From the NCBI GenBank assembly GCA_934667275.1, contig CAKULK010000004.1:1-64000 (forward strand): 64,000 nt of DNA. Direction: 5' to 3'. A model generated the notes under the pieces. The model worked only from the letters and a program-made list of their open reading frames with translations, had not been told where the DNA came from and did not search any database. Origin of the DNA: an uncultured Bacteroidales bacterium (GTDB lineage Bacteria; Bacteroidota; Bacteroidia; Bacteroidales; Paludibacteraceae). Made by a program: the position numbers and the translations under genes. Positions 26,018 to 35,131 of this stretch are shown piece by piece. How positions within the stretch are numbered: the first letter of the stretch is position 1; each line of letters starts with the position of its first letter.

Positions 26018-29000
26018 TTAGAATGTGGCGGTCAAGCCAAAAGTGAACGACTTGGAGAACCCGTAGGTGATGGCTTGGCTGAGTGCGGCAGCCGACTCGG
26101 GGTCGATGGTGTTGCAGTACTTCTTGAGCGGCGAAGTGTACCAGAGGTTCTCGCCCGAGAAATAGATACGGAACTCGGAGAAGACCTTCTTCCAGCACGG
26201 CAGAGTGTAGCCGATGGTGAGGTTCTTCAGCCGCAGGTAGCCGATGTTCTGCAGGTAGCGGTCGTTGGGCTGCCCGAGCGAGTTCTGCGAACCGAGTGCC
26301 TCGTAGGCACGGTAGCGCGGGAAGTAGGCATCGGGGTTGGTCTCGCTCCATACGTTCTGCATGAAGTTGGTGGGAATCAAGCCCTGATACGGACGCGAAT
26401 AGGGTCCCCAGAAGGTGGTAGCCTCGTTGGTGGGGTACCAGTCGCGGCGACCTACGCCCTGCCAGAACATGCTGAAGTCGAAGCCGAAATACTCGATGCC
26501 GACACGGAAATTGTAACTGTAGCGGGGCAGGCTGTTGCCGATAACGACGCGGTCGCCATAGTCCTCGGCAGTACCCTGACCATTGCTGATGACACCGTCA
26601 CCATCAAGGTCGAGGTAATAGACATCGCCTGCACGCGGACCCGTCTTACCATCCACAGCCTCCTTGATGATGTCGCCGTAGATGAGCGACTGGTCCACAG
26701 GGTAAGCCGCAGCCTCCTCGTCCGAGGCGAAGAGCCCGCCCGAGCGGAAGCCCCATATCTCACCCAGCGTCATGCCCTCGTAGTAGCCTGCGGAGATAAT
26801 GTGGGTGGGGTTGTCGAACTTGGTGATTTTGGAAGTATAGTCGCCCAGACCTGCTGCAATCTCATACTCGAAATCGTAGCCGCCAAGACGTTGTTTGTCG
26901 CGCCACGAGAGGGCGATTTCCCAACCGATGGTGCGCATGTCGGCACTATTGACCTTGGGAGCCGCAGCACCGTACACGGAGGGCAGACCCTGACCGGCTA
27001 CGAGCATGTCGGTGGTATTGCGGACGTAGAAGTCGCCCGTGAAGTTGAGGCGGTTGCGGAAGAAGCCCCAGTCAATACCCACATCGTAGGTGGTCATCTT
27101 CTCCCACGTCAGGTTGCCCGCGTTGGGCGAACTCTCGGTGGCGTATTGCAGTGCAGACTTGCCGTCGAGGGTGATAGACTGCTCGAAGGACTTGTCGGTG
27201 CTGATGGTCTGGTAGGCATCGTAGTAGCCCACCAACTGGTTGCCCAACTGACCGGCACTGACGCGCAGTTTGCTGTTGCTCCACCAGTCGGAGATACCCT
27301 CCCAGAAGGGTTCCTCGCTCATGCGCCAACCCATGCTGCCTGCGGGGAACACGCCCCAGCGATGCCCTTTGGCAAAGCGCGACGAGCCGTCGGCACGGAC
27401 CGACACCTCGAACAGGTACTTGCCTGCGTAGTCGTAGTTGGCGCGGGCAAAGACACCGTTGGTCACCGCCTCCTGTATGGTCTCGCTGAGTTCGTTGACC
27501 TCACCCTTGGCAAAGTTGAAGTTGCTCAATTCCTCGGTCATCAGATCGTAGCGCTCGGCGGTGAGGGCGTGGTAGCGGTAATACTCGCCATTGTAACCGC
27601 CCATGAGGGTGAGGTGATGGTCGTCCCACGTGGGGTTCCATGTGAGATAGACGTTGTAGTTGTGGGTCTGGTAGCGCGCGATGGTCTGCTTGTATTTGTC
27701 CACCGTGCGGAAGTTGTTGATGTACGAAGTCACACCCACCTTCTCGGAGTACGGCACCTTCACCGAGCGGTTGGCAATCTCCTTGGTGCGCCATGTGAAC
27801 GAGTAGTCGGCAGAGAGGGTGAGGTTCTTGTAGAGGTCAATATCCAGGCGGTTCTGCACCACCATCTCGTTGTTCTTCTCGCTGTTGGTGTGTTTGCCGT
27901 AGTTGAGCAGGGCATTCATGCCGTCGCCCACCGTGCCTGCACCGTTATACACATAGTGGTTCATATACACCGACGAGCCGTCGGGGTTGGTGGACGGCAC
28001 GAAAGGCATGGCGTGGAGCGTACCCACGCGGAACACCTCGCGCACCGACTCGGTGCCGGGCCATGTGTATTTCGAGTTGAAGTAACTGAAGTTCATGCCA
28101 TAGCGCAACCACGGGCGAATCTTCACGTTCAGTTTGCCGCGCGTGGAGAAGTTGTCCCAACGGTCGGTATTCTGCGCCAGCATACCCATCTCGTTGTAGT
28201 AACGACCGCTGACATAGTAGTTCACCTTGTCGTTGCCGCCCGTCACGGACACGTTGTAGTCCTGCATGGGGCGGTTCTTCTTGAAATAGTGGTCGTACCA
28301 GTTGAAGTTGGCGTAGTATTTGTAACTGCCATCGGTCTGTGCCACCGTCCACGGACGCTCTGCGCTCTCGGTGGTGTCGTCGAGGCGCATCCACAGTTCA
28401 GCGTAGTCGGCATCGGTGTAGGTGGTCATGTTGTAACCGGTGTGGTGGTACATGAAAATATCGTTGATATATGCCGAATAGAAACCTTGCGACACAAAGT
28501 CGGTGGATGTCGTGGTAGTCTTCCAACCTGCCTTGGCGTCCACGGTCACGGTAGGAGCCTTTCCCTCGGAACCCGTCTTGGTGGTGATGAGCACTACGCC
28601 CGCTGCGGCTTTGGCACCGTAGATGGCGGCTGCCGAAGCGTCTTTGAGCACGCTCACCGACTCCACATCATTCGAGTTCACACGTTTGAGGTCCATCTCC
28701 ACACCGTCCACCAGAATAAGCGGCTTGGCACCGCTGTTGATACTGGCTACACCACGGATGTCAATCTTATAGTCCGATGACGGACCGCCCGAGTTCATGG
28801 TGATATTCAGCGACGGGTCAGCACCCTGCAACGCCGTTGCCATATTCTGCGTAGGACGACCCGTAACCTCGTCAGCGGTAACCACCGACACGGCACCGGT
28901 CAGATTCACTTTCTTCTGCGCACCGTAACCGACCACTACCACCTCGTCCAACTGCTTGGTGTTCTCGCGCAGCGTGACGGAGTAGTTGTTGGTATTGTCG

Positions 29001-29500
29001 GCAATGCGCAGTTCGTAGGTCTGGTAGCCCACAAACGAAATCTGCAAGTATTGTCCGGTCTTCACATTGTCGATGGAAAACTGACCGTCCAAATCAGTGA
29101 TAGTACCTGTGGTGGAGTGCTTCAGCATCACCGAGGCACCGATAATGGGTTCATGCGTCTCATCATACACCGTACCCGTTACCACGCGCCCGATGGCGGT
29201 CTTCTCGGGAGTATTCGACAGCGCGATGACCTTGTTCTCCATCATCGTGAACGAGATGCCCGAACCGGCGAACAACTGGTTCAGAGCCTGCTCTATCGGA
29301 GCATTGTTCAGACTGAGCGTCACCTGCTTGTCCAACCCTTGCAGACTGCTCGAGTTGTAGAAGAAATGATAGCCCGACAACTGCTCCACCTGCGGCAGGA
29401 CGTTGCGGATAGGCTGGTTGCTGACACTGAGCGTGATGGTCTGCGCCATCATCACCGCCGCGCACGCCAGAGCGAAAAGAAGAGATGAGAGTCGTTTCAT
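26018..29500 (-). CDS. SusC/RagA TonB-dependent transporter with STN signalling domain
   Basis: The product has 1160 residues. A signal peptide (1-19) is followed by a secretin/TonB N-terminal (STN) domain (about 20-72: ITLSVSNQPIRNVLPQVEQL), a carboxypeptidase-regulatory-like domain (about 108-190: VTGTVYDETHEPIIGASVML), a TonB-box-like LDEVVVVGYG, the plug (about 205-315: PLILVDGVEMD, SVLKDASAAAIYGAKAAAGV) and a 22-strand barrel. The STN domain is the part that contacts FecR-type anti-sigma factors, and a FecR/ECF pair lies upstream at 32818-34525. Substrate binding could therefore switch on its own operon. Its start overlaps the lipoprotein stop by 4 nt. Confidence 0.95.
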   Translation of the reverse strand: MKRLSSLLFALACAAVMMAQTITLSVSNQPIRNVLPQVEQLSGYHFFYNSSSLQGLDKQVTLSLNNAPIEQALNQLFAGSGISFTMMENKVIALSNTPEKTAIGRVVTGTVYDETHEPIIGASVMLKHSTTGTITDLDGQFSIDNVKTGQYLQISFVGYQTYELRIADNTNNYSVTLRENTKQLDEVVVVGYGAQKKVNLTGAVSVVTADEVTGRPTQNMATALQGADPSLNITMNSGGPSSDYKIDIRGVASINSGAKPLILVDGVEMDLKRVNSNDVESVSVLKDASAAAIYGAKAAAGVVLITTKTGSEGKAPTVTVDAKAGWKTTTTSTDFVSQGFYSAYINDIFMYHHTGYNMTTYTDADYAELWMRLDDTTESAERPWTVAQTDGSYKYYANFNWYDHYFKKNRPMQDYNVSVTGGNDKVNYYVSGRYYNEMGMLAQNTDRWDNFSTRGKLNVKIRPWLRYGMNFSYFNSKYTWPGTESVREVFRVGTLHAMPFVPSTNPDGSSVYMNHYVYNGAGTVGDGMNALLNYGKHTNSEKNNEMVVQNRLDIDLYKNLTLSADYSFTWRTKEIANRSVKVPYSEKVGVTSYINNFRTVDKYKQTIARYQTHNYNVYLTWNPTWDDHHLTLMGGYNGEYYRYHALTAERYDLMTEELSNFNFAKGEVNELSETIQEAVTNGVFARANYDYAGKYLFEVSVRADGSSRFAKGHRWGVFPAGSMGWRMSEEPFWEGISDWWSNSKLRVSAGQLGNQLVGYYDAYQTISTDKSFEQSITLDGKSALQYATESSPNAGNLTWEKMTTYDVGIDWGFFRNRLNFTGDFYVRNTTDMLVAGQGLPSVYGAAAPKVNSADMRTIGWEIALSWRDKQRLGGYDFEYEIAAGLGDYTSKITKFDNPTHIISAGYYEGMTLGEIWGFRSGGLFASDEEAAAYPVDQSLIYGDIIKEAVDGKTGPRAGDVYYLDLDGDGVISNGQGTAEDYGDRVVIGNSLPRYSYNFRVGIEYFGFDFSMFWQGVGRRDWYPTNEATTFWGPYSRPYQGLIPTNFMQNVWSETNPDAYFPRYRAYEALGSQNSLGQPNDRYLQNIGYLRLKNLTIGYTLPCWKKVFSEFRIYFSGENLWYTSPLKKYCNTIDPESAAALSQAITYGFSKSFTFGLTATF

Positions 29501-29925
29501 TGTTCTACTACGTTTATGGTTACAGGAATCTCAATCTTGCGGAACTCCCAGCGGGGATACTCCAGTTTGCCGAAGAAGTACAGACGTACCTCGCCTGCTT
29601 CGGTCAGCACTATCTGCGACGACACGGCTTGCGCTATGCCATCGGCATCTGCCTCACCAAACTCTTGGAAGTCGGCAGTCAGTTCGGGATTGGAGAACCA
29701 CCAACTGGCATAGAACCAGTATTGGTCCTTCTGCAGATTGTCCGACCCCAATGTCAGCCGGCGGATGCTGCATGTCACCGTGTCGCCCACGTGGTAGGTG
29801 TCCTGCGCGGGAGTAACAGTGATGTCGGAGAAGGTAGGCACCGTCACCGCGGTCGTTGGCTTGTTGCAAGCCAACGCCGCTGCGGCGATGAGTCCCAAAA
29901 TAAGAAATCGGGTGAATCGTTTCAT
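29497..29925 (-). CDS. Small lipoprotein between a beta-helix gene and susC
   Basis: The product has 142 residues. The lipobox AALAC gives a lipidated Cys at 20. The mature part is an all-beta domain of about 115 residues (FSDITVTPAQDTYHVGDTVTCS, then DQYWFYASWWFSNPEL) with the look of an Ig-like surface domain. I know no specific family. The ATGA overlap with susC (4 nt) implies translational coupling, so it probably works with the transporter at the outer membrane, perhaps as an accessory binding protein. Aromatic residues (YWFYASWWF) could form a ligand platform. Confidence 0.7.
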   Translation of the reverse strand: MKRFTRFLILGLIAAAALACNKPTTAVTVPTFSDITVTPAQDTYHVGDTVTCSIRRLTLGSDNLQKDQYWFYASWWFSNPELTADFQEFGEADADGIAQAVSSQIVLTEAGEVRLYFFGKLEYPRWEFRKIEIPVTINVVEQ

Positions 29926-29931
29926 ATTATG

Positions 29932-32736
29932 TTATCGGATAGAAATTTTCTTTGCACCATGGTTAGTCACCACAATGTACATACCTGCACCGAGGTTCTC
30001 CACGCCTGTGGCGATTTGGTTGCCAAGCATATCATACACGCTCAGCACCACCTCTGCCTCACGGGTGTCAGCCACCGATGTCGGGATGCTCTTGAAGGTT
30101 ACAGCCAACGTGAAGTCTGCCGTCACTGCGGGCAACATATAGATGCCATCCTTAGGCTCTACCTTGCTGCCGTTCAGCAAGATAGCATCCAACTGATACT
30201 CCGCAGCCGGAGTAGCCAGAATAGTAGCCATCAAGCCTTCGGGTACATAGCGTGTGCCTGCTGCCAGCGTGTCTTTCACGCCATAATCCAATACCAACGT
30301 ACCGTTCTCTATCGGCGCAATCGTAGCGGTGAACACCTTGTGCTCCACAGCACCGAGGTCAATGTTCTCGCCCTGCATACGCGCATTGCCCATAATATCC
30401 TTGTCGCCTACCATTTTGTCCATTGCGCTGTTCAAACCGGCATTGTACAGCGGCGACGACCATGCGAAAGCGTAGTTGCCATTTGCGGGGTCCACAAACT
30501 GAGGACCGTTCACAGCATCGTTTCCGTCCAAAGAGATATACTCGGCATCAATCGGAGATTTGCCTTGGAAAGCATTGTTGGTACGCACACCATATTTGCA
30601 TACGCTGTAACTGATTTGCTGACCTTGCACTTCTTCGCCTGCCTTGTTACCCCAAACTACATTGTTGACAAACAAGCGTTTAGCCGCGTCTTTCTCCGTA
30701 GCGATACGCACACCGCTATACTCTTTATCCGTCGAATTAAACTCTTGCTTGTTGTTTACTATCGTACAATTGATAATATCCGCCGTTGCAGACTCATTGC
30801 CCACACCGCCTACTTTACCTTTGCAGTAGTTGTCTGCTACCAAGCAGTTCACCAATTTGCAAGCACCATACAGACGTACACCACCCGTGTCACCTGTCGT
30901 TTGATTACCACGAACTACACAGTTGTATGCAGCACCTCCCTGCAAATGCAAACCACCACAAGGACCTGTTGCAGTATTGTTCTCAATCACAGAGTTCAAA
31001 ATCACACCACGAATACGAACGCCACCACCATGTGTACCTTTGTTATTGCGGACAACGCAGTTGATGGCACAGGTGTCATTCAAGTTGCCACTATCATGTC
31101 CGATACCACCGCCAATGCAGTTGCCGGAATACTCAAATGTATTGTTTTGAATCAAGCAACGTACCACGCGCCCTTGTTTACGCAATGCCACGCCGGCACC
31201 CAAATTGTCTGCCGCCTTAGCCGTCAGTTTACCATTCTGAATCGTGAAGTTCTCCCACACGGTCAGCATCGCAAAGTCTGCACCTTGGTTCAGCACACGC
31301 CCGTTGGCATTCGCGTCCAGCACCGATGCATAATCGGTTTGTGCCGTAAAGTCGCTGTCCCAACCGCCGCTCACTTGCACGCCTTCCTTCATCGTAAAGT
31401 TGCCCTGATACGTACCTGCCTCCACGAACACCGTCGTACCTGCCTCAGCAGCATCAATAGCGTCCTGCAGAGCCTTACCTGCTGCCGCAGCGTCCTCTGC
31501 ATCAGCGCGCACGTTCACCGTTGCCAACTCATAGCAACCGGGATCCACCGACAGACCTTGCACACGTGCCTTGCCTGCCAAGTCGCTCTTAACCACGTAC
31601 TTGCTATCGTCTTGCTTCACACCTTTGTCCAGCAGCACCGACGACATCAGCAACGTATATTCACCCTTCTCGGGGTTAGCGAAGTGCGGACCATTCGCCT
31701 CCATATTCTCGCCCAATTGCAATGCTTTCACCTCGCCGGGCACCTTGCCTTGAATGGCATTGCCCACGCAAGTGCCGTATTTCGTCAGGTTCCAACTGAT
31801 TTGCTGGTTCCAAACCTTGTCACCTGCCTTGTTGCCCCAAATCACGTTGTTCACAAACACATTGCTGCCCGCACTACTTGCATCGCAGCGCACACCGCAA
31901 AACTCTTGGTCGGTCGTTTCCAGTGTCTGCGCATTATCCACGATGGTGCAGTTAATCACCTCGCTCAATGTACGCTCCAAAGCCAAACCAGCCACCTTCA
32001 CATCGCAAGTATTGCCTGCAATCAAGCAGTTCACCAACTTGCAGTTGCCGTATGCGCGCACGCCGCCCGCGTCTTCCGTTGAGTGGTTGTTGCGGATAAT
32101 ACAGTTGTACATGCGTCCCCACTGCAGGTGCGCACCGCCACCGGGGTGCTTTTGCAGTGTCTCATTGTTCTCAATCACGCAGTTCGTGATGGTTGAACGC
32201 AGCCACACACCACCGCCGTGGGTCGCCTTGTTGTTGCGGAACACGCAGTTGTCTGCCACGATGTCGCCCGCATTATCGTCCTTGTCTTGCGCCAGACCAC
32301 CGCCTTCGCAGTTCGTCACACCCTCGGCAAACGTGTTATTCTGCACTAAGCAATTCGTCAATTTGCTCTTCCACAGCAGACACACACCCGCACCTTTGCC
32401 GTTCTCTTGCAGGCAACCGTTCTGAATCGTCAGGTTGTCGTACACCGTCTCCTGCGTAAAGTCCGCCGTCTGAGTCAGCACGCGCCCTTTGGCATCGCCG
32501 TCCAACACGGTACCATACTGCTTTTGCGTGGTGAAATCCTCGTTCCAACCGCCGCTCACGTTCACGCCGTTGCGCATCGTAAAGTTGCCTACAAACGTAC
32601 CTTCCTGCACGTACAGCGTCTCGCCCGCCTTAGCGGTATCCAATGCTGTCTGAAGGTTGTCACCCACTTTCACTTGTGTGGCGAACACACTCGCACACGA
32701 GACCACGCTCAGTGCCAAAGCATAAATTTTCTTCAT
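29932..32736 (-). CDS. Large secreted double beta-helix protein with T9SS-like tail
   Basis: The product has 934 residues. A signal peptide (1-20) is followed by two homologous beta-helix halves (about 22-400 and 405-770). Each opens with LQTALDTAKAGETLYVQEGT or LQDAIDAAEAGTTVFVEAGT, and then reads GNFTMRNGVNVSGGWNEDF or GNFTMKEGVQVSGGWDSDF. An internal duplication is clear. The tail VVLSVYDMLGNQIA then LGAGMYIVV and KKISIR is T9SS-like. No catalytic residues are recognised, so adhesion or substrate binding is the likely role. It is the first gene of the operon after fecR and probably its most abundant surface product. Confidence 0.8.
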   Translation of the reverse strand: MKKIYALALSVVSCASVFATQVKVGDNLQTALDTAKAGETLYVQEGTFVGNFTMRNGVNVSGGWNEDFTTQKQYGTVLDGDAKGRVLTQTADFTQETVYDNLTIQNGCLQENGKGAGVCLLWKSKLTNCLVQNNTFAEGVTNCEGGGLAQDKDDNAGDIVADNCVFRNNKATHGGGVWLRSTITNCVIENNETLQKHPGGGAHLQWGRMYNCIIRNNHSTEDAGGVRAYGNCKLVNCLIAGNTCDVKVAGLALERTLSEVINCTIVDNAQTLETTDQEFCGVRCDASSAGSNVFVNNVIWGNKAGDKVWNQQISWNLTKYGTCVGNAIQGKVPGEVKALQLGENMEANGPHFANPEKGEYTLLMSSVLLDKGVKQDDSKYVVKSDLAGKARVQGLSVDPGCYELATVNVRADAEDAAAAGKALQDAIDAAEAGTTVFVEAGTYQGNFTMKEGVQVSGGWDSDFTAQTDYASVLDANANGRVLNQGADFAMLTVWENFTIQNGKLTAKAADNLGAGVALRKQGRVVRCLIQNNTFEYSGNCIGGGIGHDSGNLNDTCAINCVVRNNKGTHGGGVRIRGVILNSVIENNTATGPCGGLHLQGGAAYNCVVRGNQTTGDTGGVRLYGACKLVNCLVADNYCKGKVGGVGNESATADIINCTIVNNKQEFNSTDKEYSGVRIATEKDAAKRLFVNNVVWGNKAGEEVQGQQISYSVCKYGVRTNNAFQGKSPIDAEYISLDGNDAVNGPQFVDPANGNYAFAWSSPLYNAGLNSAMDKMVGDKDIMGNARMQGENIDLGAVEHKVFTATIAPIENGTLVLDYGVKDTLAAGTRYVPEGLMATILATPAAEYQLDAILLNGSKVEPKDGIYMLPAVTADFTLAVTFKSIPTSVADTREAEVVLSVYDMLGNQIATGVENLGAGMYIVVTNHGAKKISIR

Positions 32737-32773
32737 GATAAATTAGTTATTAAATTGTTTGCAATTATCAAAT

Positions 32774-32815
32774 GTCCAAATAAATCGTACATCGTCAATT
32801 CGTAAATCGTAAATG
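32774..32815 (+). repeat. Short interspersed repeat S4
   Basis: CCAAATAAATCGTACATCGT followed by AATTCGTAAATCGTAAATG, between the fecR stop and the beta-helix gene. The surrounding gap is 81 nt and holds nothing else. Confidence 0.6.
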
Positions 32816-32817
32816 AC

Positions 32818-33807
32818 TTAGTTCTTCTCGTAAATATACACCACCGTATCTTGGTCGAAGTAGTACCTCGCATTCGATGTCATGCTCAGCACTTCCAGTA
32901 CGTTCCTCAGGCTGCTATGCCCCAAGTACCCCGTAAACCGCTCCTCGCGCAGCCTGTCCGACGTGATGACAATACGGATGTTGTAGTTGCGCGCCAGTTC
33001 CGCCGCAATCTCCTCCAAAGTATGGTCGTTGTACCGTATCTCGTTGTCCAGCCAGCAGAGGTAGTTGTCGGGGTTCACCAACTGTTTCGACATCGACTGC
33101 GAACCCTTGTCGAACACCACACGGCTGTTGGGCTCCATCGTCAAGTCCGCATCGCCCGCCGACACACGCACTTTGCCTTCCGTCAGCAGCACCGATATGT
33201 TGCGCTCCTCACCGTAGTTTCGGATGTTGAATGCTGTACCCAGACACGCCACATCCACACCGTCCGCCGACACCACAAACGGGTGCTCCGCGTCTTTCGC
33301 CACGTTGAAATACGCCTCGCCGTCCACCTGCACACGCCTCTCGTCATGGGGCATCGAGCAGTCGTAACGCACGGTCGTCTTGGCATTCAGGCGCACTTCC
33401 GTACCGTCAGGCAGAGTCACGCTGCTGCGCTCCCCTACCCCTGTGCGGATACTCAGCATACCCTCCGCACCTTGTTGCGAAGGGGTCAGCCAATGCCCTG
33501 CCAATACGCCTATGCCTGTCATCAGCACCACCGCCGCCACTGCCGCCACGCGTTGCCATACGCGCTTCGCCGGTGACAACGTTGTCACACGTTGCTGCTC
33601 CTGACTGCCGCCAACCGTCCCCAGCACATTTCCCAGCACGCGCTCACGCACGCCGTCGGGGATAGCGTCGTCCGCCAGTTCAATCGACTGACGGAGCCAT
33701 GCATCTATCCTGGCATCATTCTTCAGCGTGTACAGCAGTCGCTCGCGGTCTATCGCCGGCAGCGCACCCTGCAGGTACTTCTCGCACAAATCTTTCACAT
33801 CGTTCAT
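32818..33807 (-). CDS. FecR-family anti-sigma factor
   Basis: The product has 329 residues. An N-terminal cytoplasmic segment (about 1-85) has WLRQSIELADDAIP. One membrane helix (VAAVAAVVLMTGIGVLAGHWL, about 88-108) follows. The periplasmic FecR domain has SVTLPDGTEVRLNAKTTVRYD, GEAYFNVAKDAEHPFVV, LGTAFNIRNYG and, at the C-terminus, the Bacteroidota-type DUF4974 segment LEEIAAELARNYNIRI. FecR proteins hold an ECF sigma factor and release it when the TonB-dependent receptor with an STN domain binds ligand. The sigma gene is upstream and the STN-SusC gene lies three genes downstream, so the circuit is complete. Confidence 0.95.
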   Translation of the reverse strand: MNDVKDLCEKYLQGALPAIDRERLLYTLKNDARIDAWLRQSIELADDAIPDGVRERVLGNVLGTVGGSQEQQRVTTLSPAKRVWQRVAAVAAVVLMTGIGVLAGHWLTPSQQGAEGMLSIRTGVGERSSVTLPDGTEVRLNAKTTVRYDCSMPHDERRVQVDGEAYFNVAKDAEHPFVVSADGVDVACLGTAFNIRNYGEERNISVLLTEGKVRVSAGDADLTMEPNSRVVFDKGSQSMSKQLVNPDNYLCWLDNEIRYNDHTLEEIAAELARNYNIRIVITSDRLREERFTGYLGHSSLRNVLEVLSMTSNARYYFDQDTVVYIYEKN

Positions 33808-33934
33808 TCGTTTCTTTTCTTCAATAGTTCAAACACAATCTCTTTCACGCCTCAGTATCCAACAGACCGATACCTCGCTTAACTATATATTAACCACTTG
33901 TCTCAAATCGCACAAATCCTTTAATGCCAAATCT

Positions 33935-33993
33935 CCAAATCGTACCAAATACCCAAATAAATCGTACATCGTAAATTCATAAATCGTACATAA
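33935..33993 (+). repeat. Short interspersed repeat S5
   Basis: CCAAATAAATCGTACATCGT plus TAAATTCATAAATCGTACAT, with a partial extra unit (AAATCGTACCAAATACC) in front. It lies in the 187-nt gap between the sigma factor gene and fecR. Confidence 0.6.
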
Positions 33994-33994
33994 C

Positions 33995-34525
33995 TCAGTC
34001 ATTCAGCCTTTCCTTCAACTCCCTCAACGCCAGCGTGATATGCACTTCCACGGTCTTCTCGCTTATCCTCAGCGCCTCGGCTATCTCGCGGTTCGTCTTG
34101 TGCTGGTATCGGCTCATCACGAACACCCGCTGCCGCATGGGTGGCATCTTGCCAATCACCTCTTTCAAGTACGCTTCCAGGAACTGCGCGTCCTGTTGTT
34201 GTTCGGCGTGGTTGTCCGCCTCGTCCTGCCGCGCCAACACGTAGTCCGTATATACCAACTTCACCGCCTCATGCTCGCAGTAGTTCAGAAACGTATGTTT
34301 CGCCGTCGCGAACAGGTACTGCAACGCTTTCTCGGGCGTTTTCAACTCCGTCCAATGCTCCCACAACTTCATGAAGGTGGCTTGCAGTATCTCCTCCGAC
34401 AGGTAGGTATCGCCTTTCGAAATCATCATGGCATAACTATAGATACGCCCGCAGTAGGCGTTGTACAGACGCTCGAACTCCTGCTGGGCAGAAGTCTTCA
34501 CCATATTGGTTGCAATGCTTCCCAT
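33995..34525 (-). CDS. ECF sigma-70 family RNA polymerase sigma factor
   Basis: The product has 176 residues. Region 2 (about 10-75) includes FERLYNAYCGRIYSYAMM and LSEEILQATFMKLWEHW. Region 4 (about 115-170) includes MPPMRQRVFVMSRYQHKTNR then EIAEALRISEKTVEVHI. The pattern fits the Bacteroides-type FecI-like ECF group. It lies directly upstream of fecR and is read with it. Its target is most likely the promoter of the beta-helix/SusCD operon, an inference from gene order. Its start is set by MGSIATNMVKTS; MVKTS at residue 8 is an alternative. Confidence 0.95.
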   Translation of the reverse strand: MGSIATNMVKTSAQQEFERLYNAYCGRIYSYAMMISKGDTYLSEEILQATFMKLWEHWTELKTPEKALQYLFATAKHTFLNYCEHEAVKLVYTDYVLARQDEADNHAEQQQDAQFLEAYLKEVIGKMPPMRQRVFVMSRYQHKTNREIAEALRISEKTVEVHITLALRELKERLND

Positions 34526-34650
34526 TTCGATTAGACACTTATATGACAGTTAAACCTCGCACACCCCCTAATGGCTGTGCACTTTTCTCACAAAAAATTT
34601 CTTTTCTCATTTTTTCTTCATTTCTCTTTTCTTCATATCGAATTTTTATG

Positions 34651-34658
34651 TACCTTTG
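34651..34658 (+). promoter_or_regulatory. Probable promoter of the tat operon (-7 box)
   Basis: TACCTTTG matches the -7 consensus. The -33 side is only a T-rich stretch, so the call rests on the -7 box and orientation. The leader to tatA would be about 290 nt. It contains the tandem repeat at 34801 and repeat S6; no gene is seen in 34526-34954. Confidence 0.5.
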
Positions 34659-34800
34659 CCCCCGTAACCGATGTGCCGATGGCATGAAAACTGCTCAACC
34701 AAGGCTATCCGCGAGGCACCCGAACAACTTACGAGCCAAGGCCGGGTAAAGTCTGGTTAATTTTCGGTTAAATCTCGATTAAACATCGGGTAAAGAGTAG

Positions 34801-34843
34801 GTGATTAGTAGGTGATTAGTGGGTGATTAATAGGTGATTCAGC
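34801..34843 (+). repeat. Tandem 11-bp repeat in the tat leader
   Basis: GTGATTAGTAG (34801-34811), GTGATTAGTGG (34812-34822), GTGATTAATAG (34823-34833) and GTGATTCAGCA (34834-34844, partial). A looser GGTTAA/GGGTAAA run precedes it at about 34743-34797. Confidence 0.75.
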
Positions 34844-34908
34844 ATAGGATGGCTAAGGGATACCGCACCGTTACGCCCGATATAATGCCAAATTGTAAAA
34901 TTAAAACA

Positions 34909-34952
34909 ACTCGTACATAAATTGTACATTGTAAATTTATAAATCGTAAATA
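34909..34952 (+). repeat. Short interspersed repeat S6
   Basis: CTCGTACATAAATTGTACAT and TTATAAATCGTAAAT, ending three bases before the tatA start codon. Confidence 0.55.
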
Positions 34953-34954
34953 CT

Positions 34955-35131
34955 ATGGTTGGAACAACTGAAATTATTGTTATTGCTCTGATTATCTTGT
35001 TGTTATTCGGCGGAGCCAAGATTCCCCAACTTATGCGCGGCTTGGGCAAAGGTGTCCATGAGTACAAGAAGGGGCTTGCCGGCGAAGACGACGAGCAAGA
35101 CAAAAAAGCAGAGCAGAAAGACAAAGAGTGA
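34955..35131 (+). CDS. tatA: Sec-independent translocase subunit TatA
   Basis: The product has 58 residues. A short N-terminal membrane helix (EIIVIALIILLLFGGAKIP) is followed by an amphipathic helix (QLMRGLGKGVHEYKKGL) and an acidic/basic tail. The FGGAKIPQLMRGLGKG motif is the TatA/E signature. TatA multimers form the passage for folded proteins with twin-Arg signals. Its stop overlaps the GTG start of tatC (GTGA), so the two are translationally coupled. No tatB is present, as is usual when one TatA-type protein serves both roles. Confidence 0.95.
   Translation: MVGTTEIIVIALIILLLFGGAKIPQLMRGLGKGVHEYKKGLAGEDDEQDKKAEQKDKE

Noticed and set aside
26075..28780. 901-residue open frame on the plus strand
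   Set aside because: It lies antisense to the SusC gene at 26018-29500 and has no family-like motifs; it arises from codon bias. The same holds for long antisense frames at 14184-16190, 18005-19858, 24050-25960 and 29485-32082.
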